DNA of 64,000 nt. It comes from Pseudomonas fluorescens (GTDB taxonomy: Bacteria > Pseudomonadota > Gammaproteobacteria > Pseudomonadales > Pseudomonadaceae). Shown piece after piece: positions 1 to 8,225 of the stretch. How positions within the stretch are numbered: position 1 is the stretch's first letter; each line of letters starts with the position of its first letter. The position numbers were made by a program, and so were the translations under genes. Under the pieces are notes generated by a model. It did no database searches. It had not been told where the DNA came from and was given only the letters and a program-made list of their open reading frames with translations. Where the stretch lies: positions 62,001 through 126,000 of the forward strand of contig NZ_MRST01000015.1 of the NCBI RefSeq assembly GCF_001902145.1. Reading direction: 5' to 3'.

Positions 1-363
1 GAATGTCTCTAAGTACGCCAGGATATTTTCAATCTTCTCCTGATCACTGATCCCCCAGAAGATCATCCGCGTGCCACTGACCACCGCCTTCGGGTCTTCA
101 ATGTAGGCCGCCAGTTTTTCCCGCGTCCACACCACGCCCGAGTTCTTCATCGCATCCGAATACTGATAGTCCTCGGTGGTACCGGCACGCCGGCCAATGA
201 TGCCGTTCAGTTCCGGGCCAAAACCACCCCGCGCGCCCTCACCAATGCTGTGGCAGCCGCCGCAGGTCTTGGTGAAGAGTTTGCCGCCCGCCTCGGCGTC
301 GCCCTCAGCGAACGCGGGTGCGGCGATAACGGTCAGGGCGAGGGTCAATAACACAGACTTCAT
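1..363 (-). CDS. Class I cytochrome c (3' end cut by window edge)
   Basis: Translating the minus strand from the ATG at 363 gives an unbroken frame of 121 codons running off the left edge. The first 19 residues form a signal peptide ending AFA, so the mature protein would be periplasmic. A CGGCH haem-attachment motif lies at residues 34-38 and a later GTRM segment (about residue 105) supplies the likely axial methionine, the layout of small monohaem class I electron carriers. The frame is close to the usual full length (about 125-130 residues), so only a few C-terminal residues should be missing. No partner gene is visible, so its redox partner cannot be named. Confidence 0.85.
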   Translation of the reverse strand, partial: MKSVLLTLALTVIAAPAFAEGDAEAGGKLFTKTCGGCHSIGEGARGGFGPELNGIIGRRAGTTEDYQYSDAMKNSGVVWTREKLAAYIEDPKAVVSGTRMIFWGISDQEKIENILAYLETF

Positions 364-393
364 TCACGTCTCCCTATCGGCTGTTGCCGTGGA

Positions 394-825
394 TTATGCC
401 TGTTCGACCGGCCTTTCTCCCAGCCGCTGCACCAGACGTACCAGATAACCGTCCGGGTCTTGCACGATGAACTGGCGCTGCCCGGCCTCCACGTCACCGG
501 CTCGGTACCAGGCGTCCTCCACATCGCGGAACAATGGCCAGCCGATCTGCGCCAACCGTTGCAGGATGGGTGCTACGGCGGGCACATCGATTTGCAGGTT
601 GATGCCGCGCCCAAACGGTGGCTGCAACGGCGCGGTCAGCCACTGGCCGGCCTCGGGGTCGTATTGTTCGAGCATGATTTGCGCGCCGTTAAGGTCGAGG
701 TAGGCAAAGCCTTCTTCTGCGCGCTGATAGGCAATAGCGAAACCTAACTGTTCGATCCAGAACGCCAGACTGGCGCTGAGGCCAGTGACAATAAGTTCAG
801 GCACGAGTGGGTTACGGTTGAACAT
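394..825 (-). CDS. VOC-fold (glyoxalase/bleomycin-resistance superfamily) protein
   Basis: A 143-residue protein with the two beta-alpha-beta-beta-beta modules of the vicinal oxygen chelate fold: an N-terminal ELIVTGLSASLAFW strand-helix, a central YLDLNGAQIML strand pair, and a C-terminal FIVQDPDGYLVRLVQ strand with the typical DPDGY turn. The length fits bleomycin-resistance-like binding proteins, but a substrate cannot be read from sequence. It stands alone, converging on nothing and facing away from the photoreceptor operon to its right. It could be an antibiotic-binding protein, a small dioxygenase or a lyase; only the fold is secure. Confidence 0.75.
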   Translation of the reverse strand: MFNRNPLVPELIVTGLSASLAFWIEQLGFAIAYQRAEEGFAYLDLNGAQIMLEQYDPEAGQWLTAPLQPPFGRGINLQIDVPAVAPILQRLAQIGWPLFRDVEDAWYRAGDVEAGQRQFIVQDPDGYLVRLVQRLGERPVEQA

Positions 826-987
826 GGCATTCCTTGGATGGCAGGGTGGCGTTCACCTTAACGGATTGTCGTGCCCATGGCTCACAACCAGCCAAATGAC
901 CACCCATCGTTTAAAAAACATCCAATCGAACCTATATACCCAACCCCTACTCCACCTTACTGAACCCCTGATGGTGGAGTAAGGATC

Positions 988-1350
988 ATGGCTCAGCCAT
1001 CGATTTTGGTATTGGAAGACGACGAGATCATTCGGGCGTTGATGGTGGATGTGCTGGAAGACTTTGGTGCGCTGGTGACATCGTTTGCATCGGCGGACGA
1101 AGGGATGATTTACCTGGAGCGCGGCGATGACCCGGTGGATTTGATTGTCAGTGATATTCAGATGCCCGGTTTGCTCAATGGTTATGACTTGAGCCGTGTC
1201 GTCGCCCACCGCTGGCCTGAAGTACAGGTGGTGCTGACCTCAGGCAATACGAAAATCGCCGCCGAGTTGGGCAGTACCGTGCGGTTTCTGCCCAAGCCCT
1301 GGAGTACCGACCACTTGCTTGAGTGCGTGCAGACAGCGTTGACGCACTAG
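988..1350 (+). CDS. Single-domain response regulator (receiver only), next to bphO-bphP
   Basis: A 120-residue CheY-like receiver with no output domain. Key residues are visible: acidic pair D11-D12, phospho-acceptor D56 in the SDIQMPG segment, hydroxyl residue at 84-85 (LTSG), and K103 in FLPKPW. The start ATG follows an AAGGATC ribosome site. It precedes bphO by 212 bases and reads the same way as bphO-bphP, so it is the natural candidate to receive phosphate from the BphP kinase. Having no effector domain, it would act by protein contact or as a phosphate sink. The family is secure; the pairing is inferred from context. Confidence 0.85.
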   Translation: MAQPSILVLEDDEIIRALMVDVLEDFGALVTSFASADEGMIYLERGDDPVDLIVSDIQMPGLLNGYDLSRVVAHRWPEVQVVLTSGNTKIAAELGSTVRFLPKPWSTDHLLECVQTALTH

Positions 1351-1562
1351 GGCCTGTCCCTGCATTGATAGCAGCGCGATATCATTCCAACCGAACTTGA
1401 GGGACAGTTCTGCGGTCATGTAAGGTGCAGGGAGCGACTTTTCTGGTCCGCTGGCCAGCCTTTCCGCTTCTGCGTTCAGATGACGACAATGAGTTGTGTA
1501 GAATCGTCGCCCATTTTCACGCGTCATTCATGGCCGACAGGCCCACAGTTCGAGCTCATTGA

Positions 1563-2177
1563 ATGCATTCACAGGCCCATGACGTTAGTGCGCCCTCCTT
1601 GTTGGAAACGTTGCGCACGGGCACGGGCCTGCTGCATGTGGCGTTGGAACAGCGCCTGCCGTTTTTTTCCGAGCGCCTGGATGCCCAGTGGTATCGGCGC
1701 TTGCTGCAAGCGTACTACGGCTTTTATCAGCCGATGGAAGCGGCGCTGTATGACAGCGGTTTGATTCCCGACGGATATGAGTCTGCGTTGCGTGTGAAAA
1801 CACCAACCCTGATCCATGACCTGCACGCACTCGGCCTGACTGACCACGCCATCCATGCCCTGCCTTGCTGTACCCAACTCCCCCTATTAGACACACCGGC
1901 TGCGTGCCTCGGCGCCCTGTATGTGCTGGAAGGCGCCACCCTGGGCGGCCAAGTGCTGCGCCGGGAAATGGCCCTGCGCCTGGATGTGAACGCCGACAAC
2001 GGCGGTGCCTTTCTCAATGTATACGGCGCCGAGACCGGACGGCGCTGGAAAGATTTCCTCGATTATCTGGGCCGCCAGCCACTGGATACACATGCCGCCG
2101 CGCGCGCGGTGATGGCGGCCCGCTCGACATTCAGCGCCTTTGAGCAATGGCTCGACAGCCAGGAGGTATTGCTATGA
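1563..2177 (+). CDS. bphO: Biliverdin-producing heme oxygenase BphO
   Basis: A 204-residue helical heme oxygenase that opens haem to biliverdin, the chromophore of bacteriophytochromes. The proximal haem ligand is probably H25 in GLLHVALEQ, and the distal helix shows the glycine-rich LEGATLGGQVL pattern. The stop codon overlaps the bphP start (ATGA at 2174-2177), so the two are translationally coupled and chromophore is made alongside apoprotein. Length and motif order fit the bacterial BphO/HmuO-like family. Upstream, 1351-1562 holds an 8-base inverted repeat (CTGTCCCT at 1354-1361, AGGGACAG at 1400-1407) of unknown role. Confidence 0.92.
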   Translation: MHSQAHDVSAPSLLETLRTGTGLLHVALEQRLPFFSERLDAQWYRRLLQAYYGFYQPMEAALYDSGLIPDGYESALRVKTPTLIHDLHALGLTDHAIHALPCCTQLPLLDTPAACLGALYVLEGATLGGQVLRREMALRLDVNADNGGAFLNVYGAETGRRWKDFLDYLGRQPLDTHAAARAVMAARSTFSAFEQWLDSQEVLL

Positions 2178-4417
2178 AACCCGAAGATTTTGAAGAGCTG
2201 CTTGCCAACTGCGCCGACGAACCCATTCGTTTTCCGGGGGCCATCCAGCCCCACGGCGTGCTGCTGACCTTGTCGGAACCCGGCCTGAACATCATTCAAG
2301 TAAGTGCCAACGTCGGTACGTTGTTCGGCCACGCCCCCGAGGCGCTGTTGGATCAACCGTTGCACAGATTGATTGGCGAGGAGTACGCCCAGGCCGTGCA
2401 AACCATGGCCAAGGACAGCGCATTCCTGGACTCGCCGCCCCTGCTGATAACCTTCAAGGGTGAGCCGTTCGAAGGCCTGTTGCATCGCCACCAGGGCGTG
2501 TTAGTGCTGGAATTCGAACCACGGCTCAAGGTTTTCAAACCCCGAGCGCACAATGGCCGCACCAGCGACCTGGGCAAGATGCTGCACCGCCTGCAATCGG
2601 CAAAGACCTTGGAGGCGCTCTACGCCATCACCGTCAACGAAATCCAGGCCATGACCGGTTATGACCGGGTGCTCATCTATCGCTTCGAAGAGGAAGGCCA
2701 TGGCCAGGTGATCGCCGAGGCCTCGGCGCCGTCCATGGAATTGTTCAACGGGCTGTTCTTCCCCGCGTCCGACATCCCCGAGCAGGCTCGCGAGCTGTAT
2801 CGCACCAACTGGCTACGGATCATCCCGAATGCGTCCTACGAACCGGTACCGCTGGTGCCCAAATTGCGCCCGGACACCGGGCAGCCTCTGGACTTGAGCT
2901 TCGCCACCCTGCGCAGCGTGTCGCCGATTCACTGCCAGTACATGCAGAACATGGGCGTGTTGTCGTCCATGAGTATTTCACTGATGAAGGGCGACAAACT
3001 CTGGGGCCTGATCAGCTGCGGCAACCGTGAGCCGCTGCTGGTGCCCAACGACCTGCGCATGGCCTGCCAGACCATCGGCCAGGTGCTGTCATTGCAGATC
3101 AGTGCCATGGAGGCCCTGGAGCTGACCCGCCAGCGCGACGAGAAAGTCCAAGCGCTGGCGCTGCTGGACCTGGCGATGAAAGCCTCTGCCAATAACGTAT
3201 TCGACGGCCTGGCCCAGCAAGGCCGACTGCTGATGGACCTGACCCTCTCCGGCGGCGTGGCGATCATCGAAGATAAGCAATTGCACCGCTACGGCAACTG
3301 CCCGGAACCGGCGCAGATACGCGCGCTGCACAAGTGGTTGCAGGGCAACGGCGCACCGGTATTTTCCAGCCATAACCTGGCCTCGGTTTATCCGCCTGCC
3401 GCCGAGTTCCAGAGCATGGCCAGCGGCGTGCTCGCCATGAGCTTGCCCAAGCCTGTGGATAACGGTGTGTTGTGGTTTCGCCCGGAAGTCAAAGAGAACA
3501 TCCACTGGAGTGGCGACCCGCAGAAGCCGCTGAATCTGGAAACCTGCGACGCGGGCATGCGCCTTCGCCCACGCACCTCGTTTGAAATCTGGAAAGTGGA
3601 AATGGCTGGTATCTCCACCAAGTGGAGCCATGGCGACCTGTTTGCCGCCAACGATTTGCGCCGCTCGGCCCTGGAGAACGACCTGTCCCGCCAAGTGCTG
3701 CGCGAGCAACAAGCGGTACGTGCCCGTGACGAGTTGGTCGCGGTGGTTTCCCACGACCTGCGCAATCCCATGACTGTCATCTCCATGCTTTGCGGCATGA
3801 TGCAAAAAGCCTTCAGCTCGGATGGGCCCCACACCTCACGGCGCATCTCTTCCGCCATCGACACCATGCAGCAGGCGGCCGGGCGCATGAACGTGTTGCT
3901 GGAAGACTTGCTCGACACCTCGAAAATCGAGGCCGGGCGCTATGTGGTCAAGCCGGTGGCGCTGGACGTCAGCCAGATTTTTGAAGAGGCGTATTCGCTG
4001 CTGGCCCCGCTGGCCTCGGAAAAGGGCATCGTCCTGTCGTTCAATGTCGAGCCTGGCCTGCAGATCAACGCCGACCCGGAGCGCTTGTTCCAAGTGCTGT
4101 CGAACCTGATCGGCAACGCGATCAAGTTCACCCCGCGCCAGGGCAACATTGGCATCAGCGCCATGAGCAACGGCGAGGAAATTGTATTTTCGGTGCGCGA
4201 CTCCGGTGAAGGCATTGCGCCGGACGATTTGCCCCATGTGTTCGATCGCTATTGGACCCAGACGGAAAACAACCCCACCGGCAGTGGGTTGGGGCTGTAT
4301 ATCACTCAAGGCATCGTTAAGGCGCATGGCGGCAGGATCGAAGCCGAGAGCAAGCTGGGCCAGGGCAGCGAGTTTCGATTTACCGTACCGAAGGTGACGA
4401 TTGAGGCAAACAACTGA
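2174..4417 (+). CDS. bphP: Bacteriophytochrome sensor histidine kinase BphP
   Basis: A 747-residue red/far-red photoreceptor kinase. The ATG at 2174 is chosen because AGGAGG at 2161-2166 lies 7 bases upstream and the start overlaps the bphO stop; an in-frame ATG at 2147 inside bphO lacks this. Domains in order: PAS with biliverdin-binding C13, GAF with the PASDIP motif (D200) and H253, PHY with the PRTSF tongue motif (466-470), HisKA with phospho-acceptor H527 (VVSHDLRNP), and HATPase_c with N-box (NLIGNAIKF), DSGEGI and GSGLGL. All key chromophore and kinase residues are present, so it should be functional. It is cytoplasmic, and its likely partner is the receiver encoded at 988-1350. Confidence 0.95.
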   Translation: MKPEDFEELLANCADEPIRFPGAIQPHGVLLTLSEPGLNIIQVSANVGTLFGHAPEALLDQPLHRLIGEEYAQAVQTMAKDSAFLDSPPLLITFKGEPFEGLLHRHQGVLVLEFEPRLKVFKPRAHNGRTSDLGKMLHRLQSAKTLEALYAITVNEIQAMTGYDRVLIYRFEEEGHGQVIAEASAPSMELFNGLFFPASDIPEQARELYRTNWLRIIPNASYEPVPLVPKLRPDTGQPLDLSFATLRSVSPIHCQYMQNMGVLSSMSISLMKGDKLWGLISCGNREPLLVPNDLRMACQTIGQVLSLQISAMEALELTRQRDEKVQALALLDLAMKASANNVFDGLAQQGRLLMDLTLSGGVAIIEDKQLHRYGNCPEPAQIRALHKWLQGNGAPVFSSHNLASVYPPAAEFQSMASGVLAMSLPKPVDNGVLWFRPEVKENIHWSGDPQKPLNLETCDAGMRLRPRTSFEIWKVEMAGISTKWSHGDLFAANDLRRSALENDLSRQVLREQQAVRARDELVAVVSHDLRNPMTVISMLCGMMQKAFSSDGPHTSRRISSAIDTMQQAAGRMNVLLEDLLDTSKIEAGRYVVKPVALDVSQIFEEAYSLLAPLASEKGIVLSFNVEPGLQINADPERLFQVLSNLIGNAIKFTPRQGNIGISAMSNGEEIVFSVRDSGEGIAPDDLPHVFDRYWTQTENNPTGSGLGLYITQGIVKAHGGRIEAESKLGQGSEFRFTVPKVTIEANN

Positions 4418-4439
4418 GCCATTTGCCGGCAGGGACAAC

Positions 4440-4687
4440 CATATTGCCCCTGCTGCCCCATAACCGAGAACAGACAACCAAACATACACTCATACAACAT
4501 TTCACTCTTTTAACCAAACTTTCAAAATAAAACAACCAAAAAACTTAACAATAAAATCAACTCATTCATCACAAACAGAAACATAGAACACCTCGCAAAA
4601 AATATCAAACCCCACTAACTTATGCCGTGCACTGTTACAGGGAAGAACATGCCATGTAAACCATGTTATTAATAGTGAGGCATTACC
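4440..4687 (+). other. AT-rich intergenic tract upstream of the 73-residue ORF
   Basis: About 250 bases far richer in A and T than the surrounding genes, especially 4500-4600, where A-runs dominate. It contains an inverted repeat AACATG / CATGTT spaced by 10 bases near 4646-4667, immediately upstream of the small gene. The base composition break and the palindrome suggest a regulated promoter or horizontally acquired DNA; no clear -35/-10 pair could be assigned. Confidence 0.4.
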
Positions 4688-4909
4688 ATGTTCAATTCTA
4701 TCGGCTTTAATCCCGTCAATACCTACATTTCCCAACCCGCCCCCGACCAAGACACCCAAGCCAGCGAGAAGGTCAACTCACGCTCGAAACGAAGTCTCGA
4801 TCAAATCGCTCCCGACAATTCGATTAATGACAATGGGGTCGCCGCGGACAGAGGCGGCAAGCGTAATGGTGGTGGCTTGGACAGTCTCGGCAGAGGCCAT
4901 GTTCTTTGA
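4688..4909 (+). CDS. Small hypothetical protein in an AT-rich islet
   Basis: A 73-residue frame starting ATG at 4688, preceded by a GTGAGG ribosome site 8 bases upstream. The product is hydrophilic and glycine/asparagine/charge rich, with no transmembrane segment or signal peptide; a basic SRSKRSLDQIAPD stretch lies near residues 30-42 and the tail is GRGHVL. I do not recognise the family. It sits alone between bphP and the PhoD-like gene, in a stretch with distinctly lower GC than its neighbours, which points to recent acquisition or a gene kept under nucleoid silencing. Low complexity suggests a disordered, perhaps secreted or partner-binding peptide, but that is speculation. Confidence 0.5.
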   Translation: MFNSIGFNPVNTYISQPAPDQDTQASEKVNSRSKRSLDQIAPDNSINDNGVAADRGGKRNGGGLDSLGRGHVL

Positions 4910-4935
4910 GTAAACTTACTTAAGCGCAACTACTA

Positions 4936-4964
4936 AATAAGTAGCGCTCAGGGCGCTGCTTATT
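4936..4964 (+). terminator. Hairpin after the 73-residue ORF, possible terminator
   Basis: AATAAGTAGCGC and GCGCTGCTTATT form a 12-base stem with one mismatch around a 5-base loop. There is no strong T-run after it, so it may terminate weakly or act as a 3' stabilising structure. Confidence 0.4.
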
Positions 4965-5066
4965 CATTAATAGCCACAACGTGTTACTGCCTGACGTTCG
5001 TTGACGAAATGCCGACATTTTCAGCGTTATACTGAGTGCTTATCTTATTAGTGAGCCGATCGCGTC

Positions 5067-6965
5067 ATGCCTGAACTGCAGTCACTTCCCCCCGTACTTG
5101 CTGGCCCGTTGCTGCGCCGCCTGGAACCAAAGCGTGTGGTGCTATGGCTGGTGGCGAGCCGGGAACTGAAGCTGGTTATGAGGCTGCAGCACGCTCAGGG
5201 ATCGACGCTGGATATTCACCTACATGCACATTGTCAGATCGTCCCCGTCGGGCGCCATTCGTTTATCCACTTGATCGATGTGCCCCTGACTGACGCCCTG
5301 CCTCTGGATGTAAACATCCACTATGACCTGTTTATTGACGGCTGCGGAATAGCCCAGTGGGCACCCCATCTGCTGTACGCAGGCGCCACGCTGCCCGATT
5401 TCGTCGTGCATGGGCGCATCCACCAACTGGTCCACGGCTCCTGCCGCAAGCCTCACCATCGCGCTGATGACGGGTTGCTGTGCATTGATCGTCTGCTGGC
5501 GCAAGCTCCCACCGTGGCACAACGCCCCGCCTTGCTGATGATGAGCGGCGACCAGGTCTACGCCGACGACGTCGCGGGGCCCATGCTGCGGGCAATTCAT
5601 GAACTAATCGCGCGCCTGGGCCTGTTCGACGAATACCTAGAAGGGGCCGTGGTTGACGACAGCGCCAGCCTCTATGGGCATCGCGCCAGCTATTATCACC
5701 GGGCCGACCTGCTGCCCGCGCTGGACAGTAACGAGACCTTGCGCGAACGCTTTTTCGGCGGCGTGAAGAAACCGATCTTCACCAGCAGCACCGCCGACAA
5801 TCACCTGGTGACCTTTGCCGAAGTGATCGCGATGTACCTGCTGGCCTGGTCGCCGACACCCTGGACGCTGATCACACCAGAACCGCCGCCGCTGAGCGCG
5901 CAAGAGCAGCAACGCTACGCCCGCGAACAGGTTCATATCGATCAGTTCCGCGACGGCCTGCCTGGGGTGGCGCGGGTGTTCGCGCACCTGTCGACGCTGA
6001 TGATGTTCGACGATCACGACATCACCGACGACTGGAACCTCAGCGCGCAGTGGGAAGAAACCGCCTACGGCCATCCTTTCTCCAAACGTATCATCGGCAA
6101 TGCCTTGCTGGCGTATCTGTTATGCCAGGGCTGGGGCAACCAGCCCCAGGTATTTGGCGAACTGCTGAGCCAGACCCAGGCACTGACCGGCCAGGCACAG
6201 GACAATCATCTCGACGCGGCGGCGCAAGACGCGTTGCTGGAAGCCTTGCTGAAATTCCAGCAATGGCACTACGTATTGCCCACCACTCCGGCGCTGGTGG
6301 TACTCGACACCCGCACCCGACGCTGGCGCAGCGAGTTCACCCTCAAGCAACCTTCCGGCCTGCTGGACTGGGAAGCCTTGAGCGAACTGCAACAAGCGCT
6401 GCTGGACCACCCGTCAGCCATCATTGTCTCGCCCGCGCCGGTCTTTGGCGTCAAGCTGATCGAGACGGTGCAAAAGGTCTTCAGTTGGTGTGGCTTCCCA
6501 CTGCTGGTGGACGCCGAAAACTGGATGGCCCACCGCGGCGCTGCCCAAGTGATTTTGAATATCTTCCGCCACTCGCGCACGCCGGGTAACTACGTGATCC
6601 TCTCCGGCGATGTGCATTACTCGTTTGTCTACCAAGTGCTGATCCGCCACCGCAACGGCGGCCCCAAGATCTGGCAAATCACCAGCAGCGGCATCAAGAA
6701 CGAATTCCCGCCGCGCCTGCTGGAATGGTTCGACCGCCTCAACCGCTGGCTCTACTCCCCGCGTTCGCCGCTCAACTGGTTTACCCGCCGCCGCACCATG
6801 CAGGTGGTGCCCTATATTCCAGAGCATGCCGAGGCGGGTGAACGGTTGTGGAACTCGGCAGGCATTGGCCAGGTGTTTTTCAATGAGCAAGGCCAACCGC
6901 AAGCCATTTACCAGCACAACGCGGATGGGAGGCCTCGGACCAAGATGATGGCGCCAGAAAAATAG
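5067..6965 (+). CDS. PhoD-like metallophosphatase family protein
   Basis: A 632-residue protein of the alkaline phosphatase D / PhoD-like superfamily. Metal-binding signatures of the fold appear in order: MMSGDQVYADD (about residue 155), MMFDDHDITDDWN (about 312) and ILSGDVHYSFVY (about 512). Unlike secreted PhoD it has no Tat or Sec signal at the N terminus, so it is probably cytoplasmic or peripheral. The ATG at 5067 follows GTGAGCCGATC. It stands alone. Phosphoesterase activity is expected from the family; the substrate is unknown, and no Pho box was evident upstream. Confidence 0.8.
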   Translation: MPELQSLPPVLAGPLLRRLEPKRVVLWLVASRELKLVMRLQHAQGSTLDIHLHAHCQIVPVGRHSFIHLIDVPLTDALPLDVNIHYDLFIDGCGIAQWAPHLLYAGATLPDFVVHGRIHQLVHGSCRKPHHRADDGLLCIDRLLAQAPTVAQRPALLMMSGDQVYADDVAGPMLRAIHELIARLGLFDEYLEGAVVDDSASLYGHRASYYHRADLLPALDSNETLRERFFGGVKKPIFTSSTADNHLVTFAEVIAMYLLAWSPTPWTLITPEPPPLSAQEQQRYAREQVHIDQFRDGLPGVARVFAHLSTLMMFDDHDITDDWNLSAQWEETAYGHPFSKRIIGNALLAYLLCQGWGNQPQVFGELLSQTQALTGQAQDNHLDAAAQDALLEALLKFQQWHYVLPTTPALVVLDTRTRRWRSEFTLKQPSGLLDWEALSELQQALLDHPSAIIVSPAPVFGVKLIETVQKVFSWCGFPLLVDAENWMAHRGAAQVILNIFRHSRTPGNYVILSGDVHYSFVYQVLIRHRNGGPKIWQITSSGIKNEFPPRLLEWFDRLNRWLYSPRSPLNWFTRRRTMQVVPYIPEHAEAGERLWNSAGIGQVFFNEQGQPQAIYQHNADGRPRTKMMAPEK

Positions 6966-7102
6966 CTTTTCGCCACTGGTCAAAAACAGCACACCTGCCC
7001 TATTCAAAGCGCGCAAGCGCCGATGTACAGTAGCGCCAGCCACGGAGTATCGGCGTCAACCATGACTGGCCTTGGGCGCCAGCCCCCGCAGGAAGCGTGC
7101 AG

Positions 7103-8116
7103 ATGGACGATACATCCGGCAAAGAACCGCTACGCCATGAGGTTTCCGACCTTAACGTAGACCTGTTGCACGCCATCATGGAACTGGTCAGTGACGGCAT
7201 CTGGGACTGGAACGCCAACACCGGCTTCGTCTACCGCAATCCCGGCTGGTACGAAATGCTTGGATACTCTCACCACTCTCTGGAAAACAGCGTCTTCACC
7301 TGGGAGAACGTGATCCACCCCAAGGACTACCCTCGCGTGATGGCGGTGTTCGATGACTACATCAGCCAACGCGCCGCTCACTACCGGGCCGAATACCGTT
7401 GTCGCAAAAAAGACGGTACGTACCTCTGGATCGAGGACCGTGGCTACGTCATTGCCCGCAACCCCGACGGTTCAGTGGCGCGCATGGTCGGCGCACACCG
7501 CGATATTCATACGCGCAAATGCTCCATCGAACAGTTGCAAAAGCGCAACCAGTCTCTGGAAACGCTGGTCGCGGAGCGCACCCTCGAATTGTCGCGCGTC
7601 AACCAGCAACTGCAATTGCAGCTGGACGAAAACCGCTCTTTGGCCGAGCGGGACGCCCTGACGCGCATCGCCAACCGGTACCGCCTGGAAAAAGTGCTAC
7701 TGGAGGAATGCGACCGCGCCGAGCGCTTCCGCCTGCCCCTGGCCCTGGTGGCCATGGATGTCGATGACTTCAAGCCGATCAATGACCAATACGGCCATGG
7801 CGTCGGCGACCAGACCCTGATACGGGTAGTAGAACACCTGGAAGCCTGCGTACGTAAAAGCGACTTGCTGGCGCGCTGGGGCGGCGATGAATTTATGGTG
7901 GTGCTGCCCAAAAGCAGCCTGGACATGGCCAAAGAGTTGGCCGAAAGGATTCGCCATAAAATCAAGGAGGCAGCCCCCGTCGGCGCCTTGAACGTTACCC
8001 TGAGCCTGGGCGTGGTGGAGCGGCGCATGGGTGAATCCCCGGCTGCGCTGATGGCGCGGGCCGATCAAGCCTTGTACCGATCCAAGGCGGCGGGCAAGGA
8101 TGGGGTGTCGGAATAG
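7103..8116 (+). CDS. PAS-GGDEF diguanylate cyclase
   Basis: A 337-residue cytoplasmic protein with a PAS domain at about residues 20-138 (PAS fold class 3, with GIWDWN, RNPGWYEMLGY and the C-terminal GAHRDI strand), a coiled-coil linker (about 140-182) and a GGDEF domain. The active-site GGDEF is at 260-264 and the RxxD inhibitory site (RKSD) at 251-254, so it should make cyclic di-GMP with product feedback. I start at ATG 7103, since AGGAAG at 7090-7095 is properly spaced for it but too close for the GTG at 7097. No haem or flavin motif shows what the PAS senses. Confidence 0.93.
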   Translation: MDDTSGKEPLRHEVSDLNVDLLHAIMELVSDGIWDWNANTGFVYRNPGWYEMLGYSHHSLENSVFTWENVIHPKDYPRVMAVFDDYISQRAAHYRAEYRCRKKDGTYLWIEDRGYVIARNPDGSVARMVGAHRDIHTRKCSIEQLQKRNQSLETLVAERTLELSRVNQQLQLQLDENRSLAERDALTRIANRYRLEKVLLEECDRAERFRLPLALVAMDVDDFKPINDQYGHGVGDQTLIRVVEHLEACVRKSDLLARWGGDEFMVVLPKSSLDMAKELAERIRHKIKEAAPVGALNVTLSLGVVERRMGESPAALMARADQALYRSKAAGKDGVSE

Positions 8117-8225
8117 CCGCAGCTCCTTCCAAGGTGGAATGACACGGCGACTTTATTTCGTTTGCGGCAAGGCCGGTCGCGCGGCTTAGATAGCGCTGCG
8201 CCCACCACTGCCGAGTCCCAGAGTC

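Noticed and set aside
1354..1407. CTGTCCCT / AGGGACAG inverted repeat before bphO as a terminator
   Set aside because: Loop of about 38 bases and no T-run; may still be regulatory, but nothing supports termination.
5000..5050. TTGACG and TATACT as a sigma-70 promoter for the PhoD-like gene
   Set aside because: Spacing is about 21 bases, too long for a normal promoter.
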